The notes under the pieces: model-generated
The model's input: the letters and a program-made list of their open reading frames with translations, nothing else
What the model was told of the DNA's origin: nothing
Databases searched by the model: none
In this document: in pieces, positions 49,933 to 60,045 of the stretch
Numbering within the stretch: the stretch's first letter is position 1
Layout: each line of letters starts with the position of its first letter
Assembly: GCA_026014705.1 (NCBI GenBank)
Contig: JAOZHU010000015.1
Span: forward strand, 1-64,000
Direction of reading: 5' to 3'
Source: Candidatus Bathyarchaeota archaeon
GTDB lineage: Archaea > Thermoproteota > Bathyarchaeia > Bathyarchaeales > Bathycorpusculaceae
DNA: 64,000 nucleotides
Made by a program: the position numbers and the translations under genes

Positions 49933-50329
49933 CTATTGTGAACCCCTTGATTCTCTGTCTCCAATTAGTTTATTCACTGCCTTATATATCTGCTCTCATC
50001 TGCAAGAGATAAGCTATGTTGGCTTTCGGGTTGATTGGCGGCGTGATTTTGCCTGATGTAGATGTCCTTAGACTTGTGATCCGTGCCCCGCGATTGTGCA
50101 ATTTGTGTCCACAACTGAAATTTTTAACAAGTCTGCTTGCGCGTGTCCTCAGCATTTTTGGCCACCTCTGAATGCTGTTTACTCGCTGGGCGCTAATGAG
50201 ATTTACATGCTGTTTGCAGTTTCGTCGCTGCCTTGCAGGTTGGGCATTTGGCAAACTCTTAAATCCACGATTATTACTTTTCAATTGTGATACCTGAATT
50301 TATCTATACTGACGGGAGCAGTCAACGCA
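49933..50329. other. Divergent gap between S26e and the CBS gene
   Basis: About 400 bases. I see the S26e promoter box (TATATAAGG on the minus strand near 49981-49990). A short plus-strand frame near 50014 reads LIGGVILPDVDVL, a motif of membrane hydrolases, but it stops after about 50 residues and is rejected. A minus-strand 100-residue frame is basic, without conserved features. Confidence 0.4.
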
Positions 50330-50911
50330 ATGTCTGAAATTGGATTAAGACCAAAAATGATAGTCAAAGACGCGATGAGTAGCCCAGTCATAACCACGGA
50401 CGAGGAAGCGTCCTCGAACAAAGTCGCCCAGCTCATGGACGCAAACAAAGTAGGCGCAGTTGTAGTAACGAATAAAGAAGGGAAGCCGCTGGGGATAATC
50501 ACTGAAAGAGATTTAGTAATTCGTGTTCTCTCAAAGAACCTTACGCCGAATACCGTTAAAGCAAAAGACATAATGACCGCCCCGCTGGTCACCATCGAGC
50601 CTGAAGCGACCATAAGCGAAGCCGCTAGAAAAATGAGCAGCATAAGCATCAGGCGACTCGGTGTGCTCTATAAGGGCAACCTCGTGGGCTTAATCTCGAG
50701 CAAAGACATTTTGGGCATAATGCCTGAACTCATAGAAATAATTCAAGAACGAAGCCGCATAGAAAGCGCCAGTAGTTCAGAAGAAACCGAAGAAGTCGAA
50801 GAAACGCCTCTCTCAGGATACTGTGACCGTTGTGGCGTTTACTCTGATAATCTGAAAGATGTTAACGGCGAAAACTTGTGTGAAGACTGCCGCATTGAAC
50901 TTGAAACCTGA
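50330..50911 (+). CDS. CBS-domain protein with C-terminal zinc ribbon
   Basis: A 193-residue protein with two CBS repeats (KDAMSSPVITTDEEASSNKVAQLMDANKVGAVVVTNKEGKPLGIITERDLV at about 13-65; DIMTAPLVTIEPEATISEAARKMSSISIRRLGVLYKGNLVGLISSKDIL at about 80-130), an acidic linker (SSSEETEEVEET), and a zinc ribbon (YCDRCGVYSD ... LCEDCRIE). CBS pairs bind adenine nucleotides or SAM. The partner enzyme is unknown. The dihydroorotase gene follows about 110 bases downstream. Confidence 0.85.
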   Translation: MSEIGLRPKMIVKDAMSSPVITTDEEASSNKVAQLMDANKVGAVVVTNKEGKPLGIITERDLVIRVLSKNLTPNTVKAKDIMTAPLVTIEPEATISEAARKMSSISIRRLGVLYKGNLVGLISSKDILGIMPELIEIIQERSRIESASSSEETEEVEETPLSGYCDRCGVYSDNLKDVNGENLCEDCRIELET

Positions 50912-51023
50912 AGCGCCTTGTTTCAGTCTTTTGCTTCGAAACCGTTTAGCCTTGCGTATTGGAAAAGAAAACAAACCTTAATTACAGTATCCACTCGTTA
51001 TTCACTTATCGAGTGCGTTAACC

Positions 51024-52370
51024 TTGATTGTGGACTCGCTGCTGAGTAATGCTAAAGCATACTTGAACAGGGAAATAGTGGACTGTAATTTGGCGATTGA
51101 AAACGGCAAGATCTTTAAAATCGGCAAAGAAGCACACATGCCGCAAGCTGACGAAACAACCAACCTCAGAAATCTCCTAGTGTTACCCGGTCTAATAGAC
51201 GCTCACGTGCACTTGCGTGATGAAGGCAAAGCCTACAAGGAAGATTTCTACACTGGAACTGCAGCAGCAGCCGCAGGGGGCGTAACCACAGTCTTGGACA
51301 TGCCCAACAACGCGCCTGTAACTATGAGTGCCGAAACTTTAAGGAACCGCATGAAAATCGCGGAAAAGAAAGCTTTGGTAGATATTGGATTTTACTCAGA
51401 GTTTCCCGCCAGCACAGACGAGATTGCAAGCATTGTTGCCGAGGGCGCAATGGCTTTTAAGCTTTTTATGGCTTGCCAAATTGGCGGTTTAAACATCGAT
51501 GATGATAGCGCTTTGGAAAATGCGTTCAGCAAAGTCAGCGAGTTAAATGTTCCAGTGGTAGTGCATGCAGAAGACAGAGCTTTGCTGGCAACGGCTGAGG
51601 AAAAACTAAAGAAACGAAGACATCACGACGCCGCAGCCTTTCTCGAAGCACATTCAGAAAACGTTGAGCTCAAAGCCATCGAACGCTTGCTGAAGCTCGG
51701 CGCCAAAACAAAAGCGCGCCTGCATATCTGCCACGTGACCACTAGCACAGGTTTAGCTGCCGTAGCCGAAGCAAAAAAAGCGGGTCGAGCAGTAACTTGT
51801 GAAGTGACGCCAAATCACCTCTTGCTGTCAAGCGAGGATTTCAAGCGTTACGGCTCCTTATTTGCCATTATGCCGCCGCTTCGGAGCAGCAACCACATCG
51901 AAGCCCTTTGGAGAGGCGTCACTGACGGTTGGGTCGACATAATAGGCTCAGATCATGCCCCTCACACTTTAAAGGAAAAAACAGCGAGCAGCATTTGGGA
52001 AGTCAAAGTGGGCGTGCCTGGTTTAGAAACAACTCTTCCCCTTATGTTAACGATGGTGCACAAAAACCGCTTGGGTTTAGCTACGATGGTTGATTTGCTC
52101 TCAGAAAAACCAGCCCGCCTCTTCAACTTAACCGATCGCGGCAGAATAGACAAAGGCAAACGTGCGGATTTAGTTGTCTTAGACTTCAACCGAAAATTCA
52201 AGGTTGACGCTGCAAAATTCCATTCTAAAGCAAAATACTCGCCGTATAACGGGTGGGAACTGCAGGGTAAACCCGTGAAAACCTTTGTTAACGGGTTGTT
52301 AACTATGGATGAGGGAGAAATCTTGGCAAAGGCTGGTAGCGGTGAGATACTGCGGAGAAATCACGCGTGA
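51024..52370 (+). CDS. pyrC: Dihydroorotase (PyrC)
   Basis: The class I type enzyme of pyrimidine synthesis, cyclising carbamoyl-aspartate. The 448 residues contain the metal motif LIDAHVHLRDEG, GFYSEFPAS, FKLFMACQIGG, the second metal histidines in VVHAEDRALL and HICHVTTS, and GSDHAPHTLKEK with the catalytic Asp. The length suits the archaeal monomer. It begins at TTG 51024. Its end overlaps the Mut7-C gene by four bases. Confidence 0.94.
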   Translation: MIVDSLLSNAKAYLNREIVDCNLAIENGKIFKIGKEAHMPQADETTNLRNLLVLPGLIDAHVHLRDEGKAYKEDFYTGTAAAAAGGVTTVLDMPNNAPVTMSAETLRNRMKIAEKKALVDIGFYSEFPASTDEIASIVAEGAMAFKLFMACQIGGLNIDDDSALENAFSKVSELNVPVVVHAEDRALLATAEEKLKKRRHHDAAAFLEAHSENVELKAIERLLKLGAKTKARLHICHVTTSTGLAAVAEAKKAGRAVTCEVTPNHLLLSSEDFKRYGSLFAIMPPLRSSNHIEALWRGVTDGWVDIIGSDHAPHTLKEKTASSIWEVKVGVPGLETTLPLMLTMVHKNRLGLATMVDLLSEKPARLFNLTDRGRIDKGKRADLVVLDFNRKFKVDAAKFHSKAKYSPYNGWELQGKPVKTFVNGLLTMDEGEILAKAGSGEILRRNHA

Positions 52371-52849
52371 AATTTCTTGCGGACGGGATGCTTGGAAAAC
52401 TGACGCGATGGCTCCGGATGCTGGGGCATGATGTCAAATACTCAAGCAAGCTGGACGATGACGAGTTAATGACGGTTGCGAAAAAAGAACGGCGGATTCT
52501 CCTTACACGCGATTTGGCTCTTTTTCAGCGCGCAGCAGCCAAGGACGTTGAGGCTTTTTACGTGATAGGCGAAACAGAGGTGGCAAGACTCTCGGAACTG
52601 GCGCGAAGATTCGGTTTTTCTTTGGTAATAGATTTAGACAATTCTCGCTGCCCCAAATGCAACACCAAGCTGCTGAATGTGCCCAAAAATCAGATCGCAG
52701 ACAAAGTGGAAAAAAACACGTTTACTCACTACAATGATTTCTGGAAATGCCGTCAATGCGGACAAATCTACTGGCGAGGCGCCCACTGGAGCCGTATAAA
52801 CGCTACGCTGGACGCAGCAGAAGAATTAAAGAAAACGTGTGGGGCTTAG
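52367..52849 (+). CDS. Mut7-C/PIN-like RNase-domain protein
   Basis: A 160-residue protein of the Mut7-C family: [56 protein letters not shown] is the PIN-like nuclease half with the conserved Asp residues at 6 and 49 region (ADGML, TRDLAL). A zinc ribbon closes it ([11 protein letters not shown] ... [17 protein letters not shown]). Such proteins are predicted RNases. It starts at GTG 52367 overlapping the pyrC stop, so they are likely coupled. Confidence 0.9.
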   Translation: MKFLADGMLGKLTRWLRMLGHDVKYSSKLDDDELMTVAKKERRILLTRDLALFQRAAAKDVEAFYVIGETEVARLSELARRFGFSLVIDLDNSRCPKCNTKLLNVPKNQIADKVEKNTFTHYNDFWKCRQCGQIYWRGAHWSRINATLDAAEELKKTCGA

Positions 52850-53037
52850 TTTTCTTTTAGAAGCCACTTCAGCGGGATATCTTGGAATGTTCCGTCAGGT
52901 AATGTGCGTCTGATGGTGATTGGTAATATACCGCTTTCAAGCTCTTTTAGTGCGATATCAATGGGACTTGAGAAGCCTTCGTCGACTGCCACAATTATTG
53001 GGGCGCCCATGGAAATCTGGAGTGCTCTTGCTCCCAC
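52846..53037 (-). CDS. rpoK: DNA-directed RNA polymerase subunit K (RpoK/Rpb6)
   Basis: RpoK stabilises the polymerase. The coding strand reads [46 protein letters not shown], which is the conserved core. The first codon available, GTG at 53037, cuts the family's universal TRFEKARI start; those residues ([10 protein letters not shown]) are encoded immediately upstream (53038-53067) in the same frame, but no ATG, GTG or TTG precedes them. The frame is open back to the thermosome stop at 53107-53109. A rare start (ATA 53083 or ATC 53062) or another mechanism is needed; see findings. Confidence 0.85.
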   Translation of the reverse strand: MGARALQISMGAPIIVAVDEGFSSPIDIALKELESGILPITIRRTLPDGTFQDIPLKWLLKEN

Positions 53038-53106
53038 TATACGCGCTTTCTCGAACCTCGTGATTTTCGGAGGACCGACCGTTATTTTTTGTAGTTTAGA
53101 CGTAGT

Positions 53107-54762
53107 TTAATACTCTCCAGCGCCTGGGTACATTCCGCCTGGTGCCCCTCCTGGCGGAGTCGGCGGCGCCTTCATTTTTCCAGCGGCGATGACGTCGTCG
53201 ATTTTGAGGATCATCGAAGCCGCCTCGGTTGCTGATTTGACTATCTGTTTTTTAACTATGAGAGGCTCGAAAACGCCCATTTTCGACATGTCCCGGATTT
53301 TTCCTTCGCGAACTTCTATTCCAGCCCACGTTTCGCCTTTTTCATGTCTTGCTCTAAGTTCAGACAGTATATCAATAGGATCCAAGCCCGCGTTTTCCGT
53401 AAGTGTCACGGCAATCGCCTCAAGTGCCTCAGCGAAGATTTTGACCGCGAGTTGCTCTCTGCCCGGCAAGGTTTCTGCGTATGCCTTAAGGACGCGTGAC
53501 ATTTCAAGTTCTGGAGCGCTGCCGCCGGCCACGATCTTTGGCTCCTCAATCAAGTCTTTGATTACGCATAAAGCATCGTGAAGTGAGCGTTCTGCTTCTG
53601 CTGTCATGCGGTCTGTTCCGCCTCTTATCAAAATGGTGACCGCCAGCGGGTGTTTGCAGCCTTCAATAAAGGTCATCTTGTCTTTGCCGATTTTGCGTTC
53701 TTCCACAACGGCTGCATAGCCAAGATCTACCGGAGTTATGGCTTCCAAGTTGGTTACTATTTTTCCACCCGTGGCTTTTGCCAGTTTCTCCATATCTGAT
53801 TTTTTGGCTCTGCGCACCGCCAGTATCCCTTTGCGTGCAAGGAAATGTTGCGCCATGTCGTCGATGCCTTTTTGGCATATGACTACATTTGCGCCTGTTT
53901 TAATGATTTTTTCGGTCATGTCTTTGAGCATGGCTTCCTCTTGTTTGAGGAACGCCTCGATTTGATCAGGGCTTTCAATGTTGATTTTCGCGTCGAACTC
54001 TGTCTTTTCAATCTCCAATGACGCGTCAAGCAAAGCAATTTTGGCTTTTTCTATGCGTTTGGGCATGCCCGAATGAGTGACTTCTTTGTCCAGAACTATG
54101 CCGTTTATGAGGTTTGTGTCGCCGAGTGAATCCCCGGTTTTCTTTTCCACTTTGACATCGTCCACATCCACTTTGTACGTGTTGCCTGTTTTCTCTGCAA
54201 CCGCCAGCATTGCCTTGACGGCGATATCTGCTAAGTGCTCTTTGTATTCCGCTACAAGTTTGCTTGCCATAGAGGTTATGGCGGCTTTTTCCAAGTATTC
54301 TGAAGTCTTCAAATCTACAGGTATCGCTATTTTCTCCAGAGTTTCCAATGCTTTCTCAGCGGCTTTTTTGTAACCGTCGATTATTATGGTTGGATGTATG
54401 TTTTTGTCTATTAATTCCTCAGCCTTATTCAGCAGTTCACCTGCGATTATGACGGCTGATGTAGTTCCGTCGCCAGCTTCGTTGTCTTGCGTCTTAGCAA
54501 CTTCAACCAGCATTTTGGCGGATGGGTGCTGAATATCCATTTCGTCCAAAATTGTGCGTCCGTCGCTTGTTATTGTCACGTCGCCGAAGCTGTCGACCAG
54601 CATTTTATCCATGCCCTTCGGACCCAAAGCGCTTCTGACGCTTTCTGCAACGATTTTCGCGGCAGTTATGTTTGCATGTTGCGCTTCTCTTCCGCGTGAA
54701 CGATTGGAACCTTCCTTTAATATGAGAACGGGAACTCCACCTGTTTGTGTAGGTGCTGACAA
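53107..54762 (-). CDS. Thermosome (group II chaperonin) subunit
   Basis: The 551-residue chaperonin subunit assembles into a double ring and folds proteins with ATP. Motifs: [67 protein letters not shown], and [19 protein letters not shown]. The C-terminus is a flexible Gly/Met/Pro tail ([19 protein letters not shown]), normal for archaeal thermosomes. It begins at TTG 54762. The rpoK frame directly follows its stop, in phase. Confidence 0.96.
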   Translation of the reverse strand: MSAPTQTGGVPVLILKEGSNRSRGREAQHANITAAKIVAESVRSALGPKGMDKMLVDSFGDVTITSDGRTILDEMDIQHPSAKMLVEVAKTQDNEAGDGTTSAVIIAGELLNKAEELIDKNIHPTIIIDGYKKAAEKALETLEKIAIPVDLKTSEYLEKAAITSMASKLVAEYKEHLADIAVKAMLAVAEKTGNTYKVDVDDVKVEKKTGDSLGDTNLINGIVLDKEVTHSGMPKRIEKAKIALLDASLEIEKTEFDAKINIESPDQIEAFLKQEEAMLKDMTEKIIKTGANVVICQKGIDDMAQHFLARKGILAVRRAKKSDMEKLAKATGGKIVTNLEAITPVDLGYAAVVEERKIGKDKMTFIEGCKHPLAVTILIRGGTDRMTAEAERSLHDALCVIKDLIEEPKIVAGGSAPELEMSRVLKAYAETLPGREQLAVKIFAEALEAIAVTLTENAGLDPIDILSELRARHEKGETWAGIEVREGKIRDMSKMGVFEPLIVKKQIVKSATEAASMILKIDDVIAAGKMKAPPTPPGGAPGGMYPGAGEY

Positions 54763-54885
54763 ATCAAGTAACCCCCTTTGGTGCGAACAACAGAAAACAC
54801 ATTTACCATATAAGTTTTTCTAGTGTGCGCATGCCGAACTGAGCATAAGCTGTGAAGTCTTTCACTCTGCCCCAGTTTATTGCGG

Positions 54886-55389
54886 TTAATACACTGAGAC
54901 TTTGGCTACCCCTTTGATTTCCAACAGTTTAGGAATTAGTTCTCCAGGGATTTTCTTTTCTACAATCAGTGTGAGTTTCGGTTCTGGCGAAAGTTCAGGG
55001 TCATCCACGATTGCTTGCCTGACGCTTAAGCCGCTATTGGTGAGAAGCATTGCTGAATGCGCCAAGATTCCAGGCGTTTTCGCATCAACAGGCGTTATCT
55101 CCACGACGCCCAAATTCAAGTGCTTGGCAATTTCTTTCAGCGAGTGCCCCGCTGACCGTATTTCCTCGAATATTGACTTGAGTTCGCGGTTGTTTTTAAT
55201 GACGTTGAGTGTTTCGTTTACTGTCCGCCTGTCCACTCCAGCAGCTCTTGCAATGCGTACAGGCGGAATCTCAATCTGGTTTAGAAAAATTTTGTTGTTC
55301 TTTGTGCTTAATCCATTTTCCACGAGGACTCGAGCCACTTTGAGCCTTTCCGGGTATCCTTCTAAATGCTTCTTGATGGTGTTCCACAT
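54886..55389 (-). CDS. HTH plus ACT-domain amino-acid-binding regulator
   Basis: A 167-residue protein: an N-terminal helix-turn-helix-like segment (IPPVRIARAAGVDRRTVNETLNVIKNNREL) and a C-terminal ACT-like part (GVVEITPVDAKTPGILAHSAMLLTNSGLSVRQAIVDDPE onward). This matches the archaeal COG2061 type, often linked to amino-acid metabolism. It is divergent to trpB2 with a 210-base promoter region between, suggesting that it controls trpB2 in response to an amino acid. Confidence 0.8.
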   Translation of the reverse strand: MWNTIKKHLEGYPERLKVARVLVENGLSTKNNKIFLNQIEIPPVRIARAAGVDRRTVNETLNVIKNNRELKSIFEEIRSAGHSLKEIAKHLNLGVVEITPVDAKTPGILAHSAMLLTNSGLSVRQAIVDDPELSPEPKLTLIVEKKIPGELIPKLLEIKGVAKVSVY

Positions 55390-55599
55390 AACCGCGCCTT
55401 ATAGATACCTCTAGCTGCATTAAGTATAAATGTGTTGATAGTCTTGTAAAACTGCCTTATTCCCCTCTTTTGCATTCAATAACGCTTTTCCGCGGCTACT
55501 TCATAGATCAAGCACCGCTTCATGTACAGATATGTGCACAAAAGATTTAATATGGCATCAACGTACGATTTACAACTTATACAATTGGAGACAAACGAC

Positions 55600-56997
55600 A
55601 TGACCAACCGAAAAATACTTCTAGACGAGGAAAAGCTACCGAAGCAATGGTACTGCATACTCCCTGACTTGCTTAAACCTCTCCCGCCGCCGATAGATCC
55701 AATGACGAAAGAACCTGGTCCAGGGATAGTTCCCAAGATATTCCCAAAGCAAATTCTATCCCAAGAGATGAGCACCGAAAGATGGATAGACATCCCCGAA
55801 GAAGTGAGAGATGTCTACAGGCTATGGAGGCCTACACCGCTTGTCAGAGCCATCGGCTTAGAAAAAGCATTGAAGACACCTGCCAAAATTTACTATAAGT
55901 ACGAAGGCGTCAGTCCACCAGGAAGCCACAAAGCAAACACTGCAATTCCCCAAGCTTACTATAACATGAAGGAAGGCATAACACGTATATCTACCGAGAC
56001 AGGCGCTGGTCAATGGGGGTCATCTCTAGCCTTTGGATGCATGCTATTCGGATTAGAAGCTACAGTTTATATGGTCAAAGCGAGCTACCAACAGAAACCG
56101 TACCGAAGAGTTATGATGGAATCTTACGGAGCGAAAGTCTACGCAAGCCCCAGCACACAAACGGAGAGCGGAAGAGCAATATTGAAAGAACAGCCCAACA
56201 GCTCGGGCAGTTTGGGAATCGCCATAAGCGAAGCCGTTGAGGATGCCCTATCACGCGCTGACACCAACTACGGCATAGGCAGCGTTTTCAACCACGTTCT
56301 CCTACATCAAACAGTAATCGGCTTAGAAACCAAAGAGCAACTGGCAACAACAGGAGACTACCCCGACGTAATATACGGCTGCATAGGCGGAGGCAGCAGT
56401 TTCTCAGGGCTTTTCTGGCCTTTCTACTACGACAAAATGGTTACTAAGAAAGCGCCGAAAGACGTTCGGTTCGTAGCAACCGAAGCCACAGCTTGCCCGA
56501 AGGTTACAAAGGGAGAATACACATATGACCACGGTGACACAGCAAAGCTAACTCCATTGGTTCCAATGCACACTATAGGACACGACTTCATACCCGCGCC
56601 AATTCACGCTGGGGGGTTGCGCTACCACGGAATAGCGCCTACAATAAGCAACTTGGCTGCAACAAAACAGTTAGAAACAGAAGCCTACAATCAACTGGAC
56701 GTGTTCAATGCCGCTAAGCTTTTCATTCAATCGGAGGGTATTATACCTGCTCCAGAGCCATCTCATGCCATAAAAGGTGTCATTGACGAAGCCTTAAGGT
56801 GCAAGAAAACAGGGGAAGAAAAGGTTATTCTGTTTCTGCTGTGCGGACACGGCTACTTCGACATGCAAGCCTACGACGACTACAATCATGGCAAGATCCT
56901 TCCTTATGAATATCCGACAGAAAAAGTCGAAGCCTCAATGAAAAAACTCAGACAACTCTATCCTTGGCTAGACGAAGTCAAAAAGAAGTTCATCTAA
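55600..56997 (+). CDS. trpB2: Tryptophan synthase beta chain, TrpB2 type
   Basis: The PLP enzyme condensing indole with serine. TrpB2 hallmarks are a longer N-terminus ([25 protein letters not shown]), the PLP lysine in GSHKANTA, the catalytic [15 protein letters not shown], and [20 protein letters not shown], GSxHAI-like [22 protein letters not shown]. No trpA lies near; TrpB2 often works without it. ATG 55600 has GGAG nine bases upstream; the longer frame from 55522 is less likely. Confidence 0.93.
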   Translation: MTNRKILLDEEKLPKQWYCILPDLLKPLPPPIDPMTKEPGPGIVPKIFPKQILSQEMSTERWIDIPEEVRDVYRLWRPTPLVRAIGLEKALKTPAKIYYKYEGVSPPGSHKANTAIPQAYYNMKEGITRISTETGAGQWGSSLAFGCMLFGLEATVYMVKASYQQKPYRRVMMESYGAKVYASPSTQTESGRAILKEQPNSSGSLGIAISEAVEDALSRADTNYGIGSVFNHVLLHQTVIGLETKEQLATTGDYPDVIYGCIGGGSSFSGLFWPFYYDKMVTKKAPKDVRFVATEATACPKVTKGEYTYDHGDTAKLTPLVPMHTIGHDFIPAPIHAGGLRYHGIAPTISNLAATKQLETEAYNQLDVFNAAKLFIQSEGIIPAPEPSHAIKGVIDEALRCKKTGEEKVILFLLCGHGYFDMQAYDDYNHGKILPYEYPTEKVEASMKKLRQLYPWLDEVKKKFI

Positions 56998-57124
56998 AAC
57001 TTTAATGTGTCTCAATATCCATACAATAGAGGGAATGCCGCGGCAACGCGCAACCTCTCAGTTTTTTATGTTACTTGTTACTACTTACTCTTTACTCAGG
57101 CAGCATATCGGACTGGAATAAACA

Positions 57125-58264
57125 TTGTTTACAAAACTTGAAAATGGAATTTCCGTGAAGAATCTTGGATTCATCGTTAATCCCGTCGCAGGGATGGGTG
57201 GCGCTGTTGGGCTTAAAGGAACAGATGGAAAAACGGTTTTGGATAGAGCGGTAGAGCTTGGCGCGAAACCCATCGCTCCCGCAAGAGCGGAAGCCTTCCT
57301 TTCAGCGCTGTATCCTGCTAAAAACAGCGTTCACCTGTTTACGGGTTCTGGAAGCATGGGTGAAGACGAAGCTAACAACTGTGGTTTCGCGTGTATCGCT
57401 GTTGGTAAGAGGAAAAAAGAAACTTTTGCAGAAGACACGCAGGAAGCGGCTAAGAAAATGGTTGAACACGGCGTTGATCTTCTTGTTTTCTGCGGCGGAG
57501 ACGGAACAGCGCGCGATATAATGAAAGCCATCGGTAGCTCTGTTCCCGTTCTAGGCGTTCCAACAGGCGTCAAGATGCACAGCGCCCTTTTCGCCATTAG
57601 CCCTCAAGCCGCAGCAAAGGTTGCAGCGGGCTTCCTTTGGAGTGGGCTTCCGCTGAAGGAAGCAGAGGTGATGGATGTTGACGAGCAGGCTTTCAGAGAG
57701 GGACACGTGTCCGCAGCGCTTTACGGCTATGTGCTTACGCCTTATGAGCCTCATTTGATTCAGGATAACAAACTGGCAAGCCCGATGACGGAAAGCGAAC
57801 TGCGCAATCAAGCCGCCATCGCTATATACATAATTGAACGCATGCTGCCTGATGTGCTTTACATTGTAGGTCCGGGAACCACTACGCGTACGATTGGCGA
57901 CCTGTTGGATGCGAAGAAAACACTTTTGGGTGTGGACATTTTCTGTAACCGTCGGATTGTAGCGGGCGACGTGAACGAGAAGCAAATACTTGCTGCTATT
58001 GAAGGAAAGGCGGCGCAGATAATTGTCACGCCTATTGGTGGGCAGGGTTTCATATTTGGGCGGGGTAATCAGCAGATAAGCGCTGAAGTAATTCGCCGCG
58101 TCGGCTTAGACAACATAATTGTGGTGGCTACGGAAAGCAAACTGCGTGGTATGAAGAGCTTGCGTGTTGACACGGGTGACTCCAGTTTGGATGAGGCGTT
58201 TCGAGCACGCGGCGTTACCGTTGTTGCTGACTATAAAGTTGAATATCGAATGTCTATGGAATAG
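57125..58264 (+). CDS. ATP-NAD kinase-family protein (COG3199 type)
   Basis: The 379-residue protein has the NAD-kinase GGDGT motif (LVFCGGDGTARDIMKAI), an N-terminal LGFIVNPVAGMGGAVGLKGTDG loop, GVPTGVKMHSALFAISPQAAAKV, and TPIGGQGFIFGRGNQQISAEVIRRVG. This matches the archaeal poly-P/ATP-NAD kinase-like family. It could phosphorylate NAD or a related substrate; the exact one is not known. TTG 57125 is the likely start. Confidence 0.85.
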   Translation: MFTKLENGISVKNLGFIVNPVAGMGGAVGLKGTDGKTVLDRAVELGAKPIAPARAEAFLSALYPAKNSVHLFTGSGSMGEDEANNCGFACIAVGKRKKETFAEDTQEAAKKMVEHGVDLLVFCGGDGTARDIMKAIGSSVPVLGVPTGVKMHSALFAISPQAAAKVAAGFLWSGLPLKEAEVMDVDEQAFREGHVSAALYGYVLTPYEPHLIQDNKLASPMTESELRNQAAIAIYIIERMLPDVLYIVGPGTTTRTIGDLLDAKKTLLGVDIFCNRRIVAGDVNEKQILAAIEGKAAQIIVTPIGGQGFIFGRGNQQISAEVIRRVGLDNIIVVATESKLRGMKSLRVDTGDSSLDEAFRARGVTVVADYKVEYRMSME

Positions 58265-58353
58265 CACGCTGTAACTCCTTCTGGGCAATCAAAGGTAAAC
58301 CAAAATATACCCGTATGCGCAGAGTATTTTGCTAAATTGAAGAGGCTGAAAAA

Positions 58354-59457
58354 GTGATTCCCATCAATCTCCCGAAAATCGGCGAAGAAGAAGTTGAAGC
58401 CGTTGTCAAAGTTTTGCGTGATGGTCCCTTAACTAACGCATTAGGCGCGGGACCCATGGTTACCGAATTTGAAAAGAAATTCGCAGCATTCGCGAATGTG
58501 AAGCACGCTGTAGCAGTAAACACTGGCACGGCTGCACTGCACATGGCCATCGTGGCAGCAGGCGTGAAACAGGGAGACGAAGTTATTCTGCCCAGTTTCA
58601 CTTTTGTGGCTACTGCTGAAGCTGTGGTCATGGCTGGAGGCAAACCTGTGTTCGTAGACATCGATCCGGAAACATACACCATTTCTCCAGTGGCAATTGA
58701 GAAAGCCATAACTCGGAAAACCACGGCGATTGTTCCAGTGGACCTTTATGGTTTGCCTGTGGACATTAAACCCATCAGAGAAATCGCTGCTGAGCACGGT
58801 TTGGCTATTGTGGAGGATGCGGCTCAAGCGCACGGTGCAACTTATGGTGGGAAATCAGCTGGCGCATTCGCCGATGCAGCGTGCTGGAGCCTTTACGCAA
58901 GTAAAAACATAACCACTGGCGAAGGTGGCGTCGTAACCACCGATGATGATGAACTGGCTGAAAAACTGCGTATGCTTAGGACTCATGGAGAAAAAGCGAA
59001 ATATTCGTCGCTCATGCTCGGTTATAACTACCGCATGTCAGAGATACAGGCTGCTATAGGTGTGGTGCAGCTGGGTAAGTTGCCTTCTTTCGCTGCGAAA
59101 CGTCGAGAGAACGCTCAGAGGTTGACTGAATCTCTTCGTAAAACGGAGAAATTGCAGTTGCCGCATGAGCCTAAAGGTTGCAGACATAGCTGGTACTTGT
59201 ATACTGTCAGGTTCAAGAACTCCACAGAGGACGAGAGGAACAAGGTTGTTGCGGAACTGAAGAACAAAGGTATCGGTGCCGAGGTGTATTATGCTAATCC
59301 TGTGCATCTTATGCCGTTTTACCGTGATAGTTTCGGTAAGCGTGAGCTGCCTGAGACGGAGAAGGCGGCGAAGCAGGTTTTCTCTTTGCCTGTTCACCCG
59401 GGGGTCACTGAGGAGCAAGCAGACTACATAGCGGCGACGCTGTTGCAGTTGCTTTAG
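58354..59457 (+). CDS. DegT/DnrJ/EryC1-type aminotransferase
   Basis: A 367-residue PLP aminotransferase that usually transfers an amino group to a keto-sugar nucleotide. The PLP-lysine region is CWSLYASKNITTGEGGVVTTDD; other family blocks are VAVNTGTAALHMAIVAAGVKQGDEVILPSFTFVATAEAVVMAGGKPVFVDIDPETYT, VEDAAQAHGATYGGKSAG, and LGYNYRMSEIQAAIGVVQLGKL. The protein probably makes an amino-sugar for surface glycans. Starts at GTG 58354 after AAAAA. No other sugar-nucleotide gene is near. Confidence 0.9.
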   Translation: MIPINLPKIGEEEVEAVVKVLRDGPLTNALGAGPMVTEFEKKFAAFANVKHAVAVNTGTAALHMAIVAAGVKQGDEVILPSFTFVATAEAVVMAGGKPVFVDIDPETYTISPVAIEKAITRKTTAIVPVDLYGLPVDIKPIREIAAEHGLAIVEDAAQAHGATYGGKSAGAFADAACWSLYASKNITTGEGGVVTTDDDELAEKLRMLRTHGEKAKYSSLMLGYNYRMSEIQAAIGVVQLGKLPSFAAKRRENAQRLTESLRKTEKLQLPHEPKGCRHSWYLYTVRFKNSTEDERNKVVAELKNKGIGAEVYYANPVHLMPFYRDSFGKRELPETEKAAKQVFSLPVHPGVTEEQADYIAATLLQLL

Positions 59458-59529
59458 CGTGCTTTTTTGCGTCAAGGTGTGCGATTGGCGTTTCTGCTTT
59501 GGCGCATACCTTGCGGTTTTTCTCTGCTG

Positions 59530-59555
59530 AGTAACTGTTGCAGCTGAGAGTTACT
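59530..59555. promoter_or_regulatory. Inverted repeat upstream of the cyclophilin-like gene
   Basis: AGTAACT (59530-59536) and AGTTACT (59549-59555) form a 7-bp inverted repeat with a 12-base gap, just ahead of a TATA-like TTAAATATG at 59576-59584. The layout (repeat then TATA) fits an activator or repressor site for the gene at 59653. Confidence 0.4.
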
Positions 59556-59652
59556 GTCTGCGTAAACTGTAAGAGTTAAATATGGACTGTGGGTATTATT
59601 ACCAGTCTGTCTTGGAAAAGTGCGGATGGTTTTCTCGGAAGGAAAGTGAAAG

Positions 59653-60045
59653 ATGGTGAGTAACGAGGAAAGTGTTTCGCGTGTTAAAGTGAAATTTCTT
59701 ATGGAAGGTGTGGGCGAAGCAGAAGGCGAATTGGTGCGGTTTATGGCACCGCGAACCGTGGACGCCATACTTCGCAAGTTGCCAGTTGAAGGCAGAGCGG
59801 CTTTATGGAAAGAAGAAGTCTATTTCGAGATTCCGATAAAGATGGGTGAAGAAAAAGCCAAGGCCACGGTGGAAACGGGCGCCATCGCATTTTGGCCCAT
59901 GGGAAGCGCGTTATGCATTTTTTACGGGAAGTCTCAGCCTTACAGTCCCGTAAGCGTTTTGGGTAAGGTTACGCGGAACTTGGAATTGTTTAAGCAGGTG
60001 AAAAGCGGAGCAACAATAAAAGTTGAGCTGCTAGTAAGCCAGTGA
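59653..60045 (+). CDS. Cyclophilin-like fold protein (DUF369 type)
   Basis: The 130-residue protein matches the archaeal/bacterial cyclophilin-like family (PF04126 type): VKVKFLMEGVGEAEGELVRFMAPRTVDAILRKLPVEGRAALWKEEVYFEIPIKMGEEKA, and GAIAFWPMGSALCIFYGKSQPYSPVSVLGKV. The fold is that of cyclophilin, but the prolyl-isomerase active site is not conserved, so function is unknown. It ends inside the 3' part of the gene at 60031 on the opposite strand. Confidence 0.88.
   Translation: MVSNEESVSRVKVKFLMEGVGEAEGELVRFMAPRTVDAILRKLPVEGRAALWKEEVYFEIPIKMGEEKAKATVETGAIAFWPMGSALCIFYGKSQPYSPVSVLGKVTRNLELFKQVKSGATIKVELLVSQ

Noticed and set aside
49982-50284. 100-residue minus-strand frame near the CBS gene, and a 50-residue plus-strand frame near 50014
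   Set aside because: The first is Arg/Asn-rich without pattern. The second has a LIGGVILPDVDVL stretch but ends after about 50 residues.
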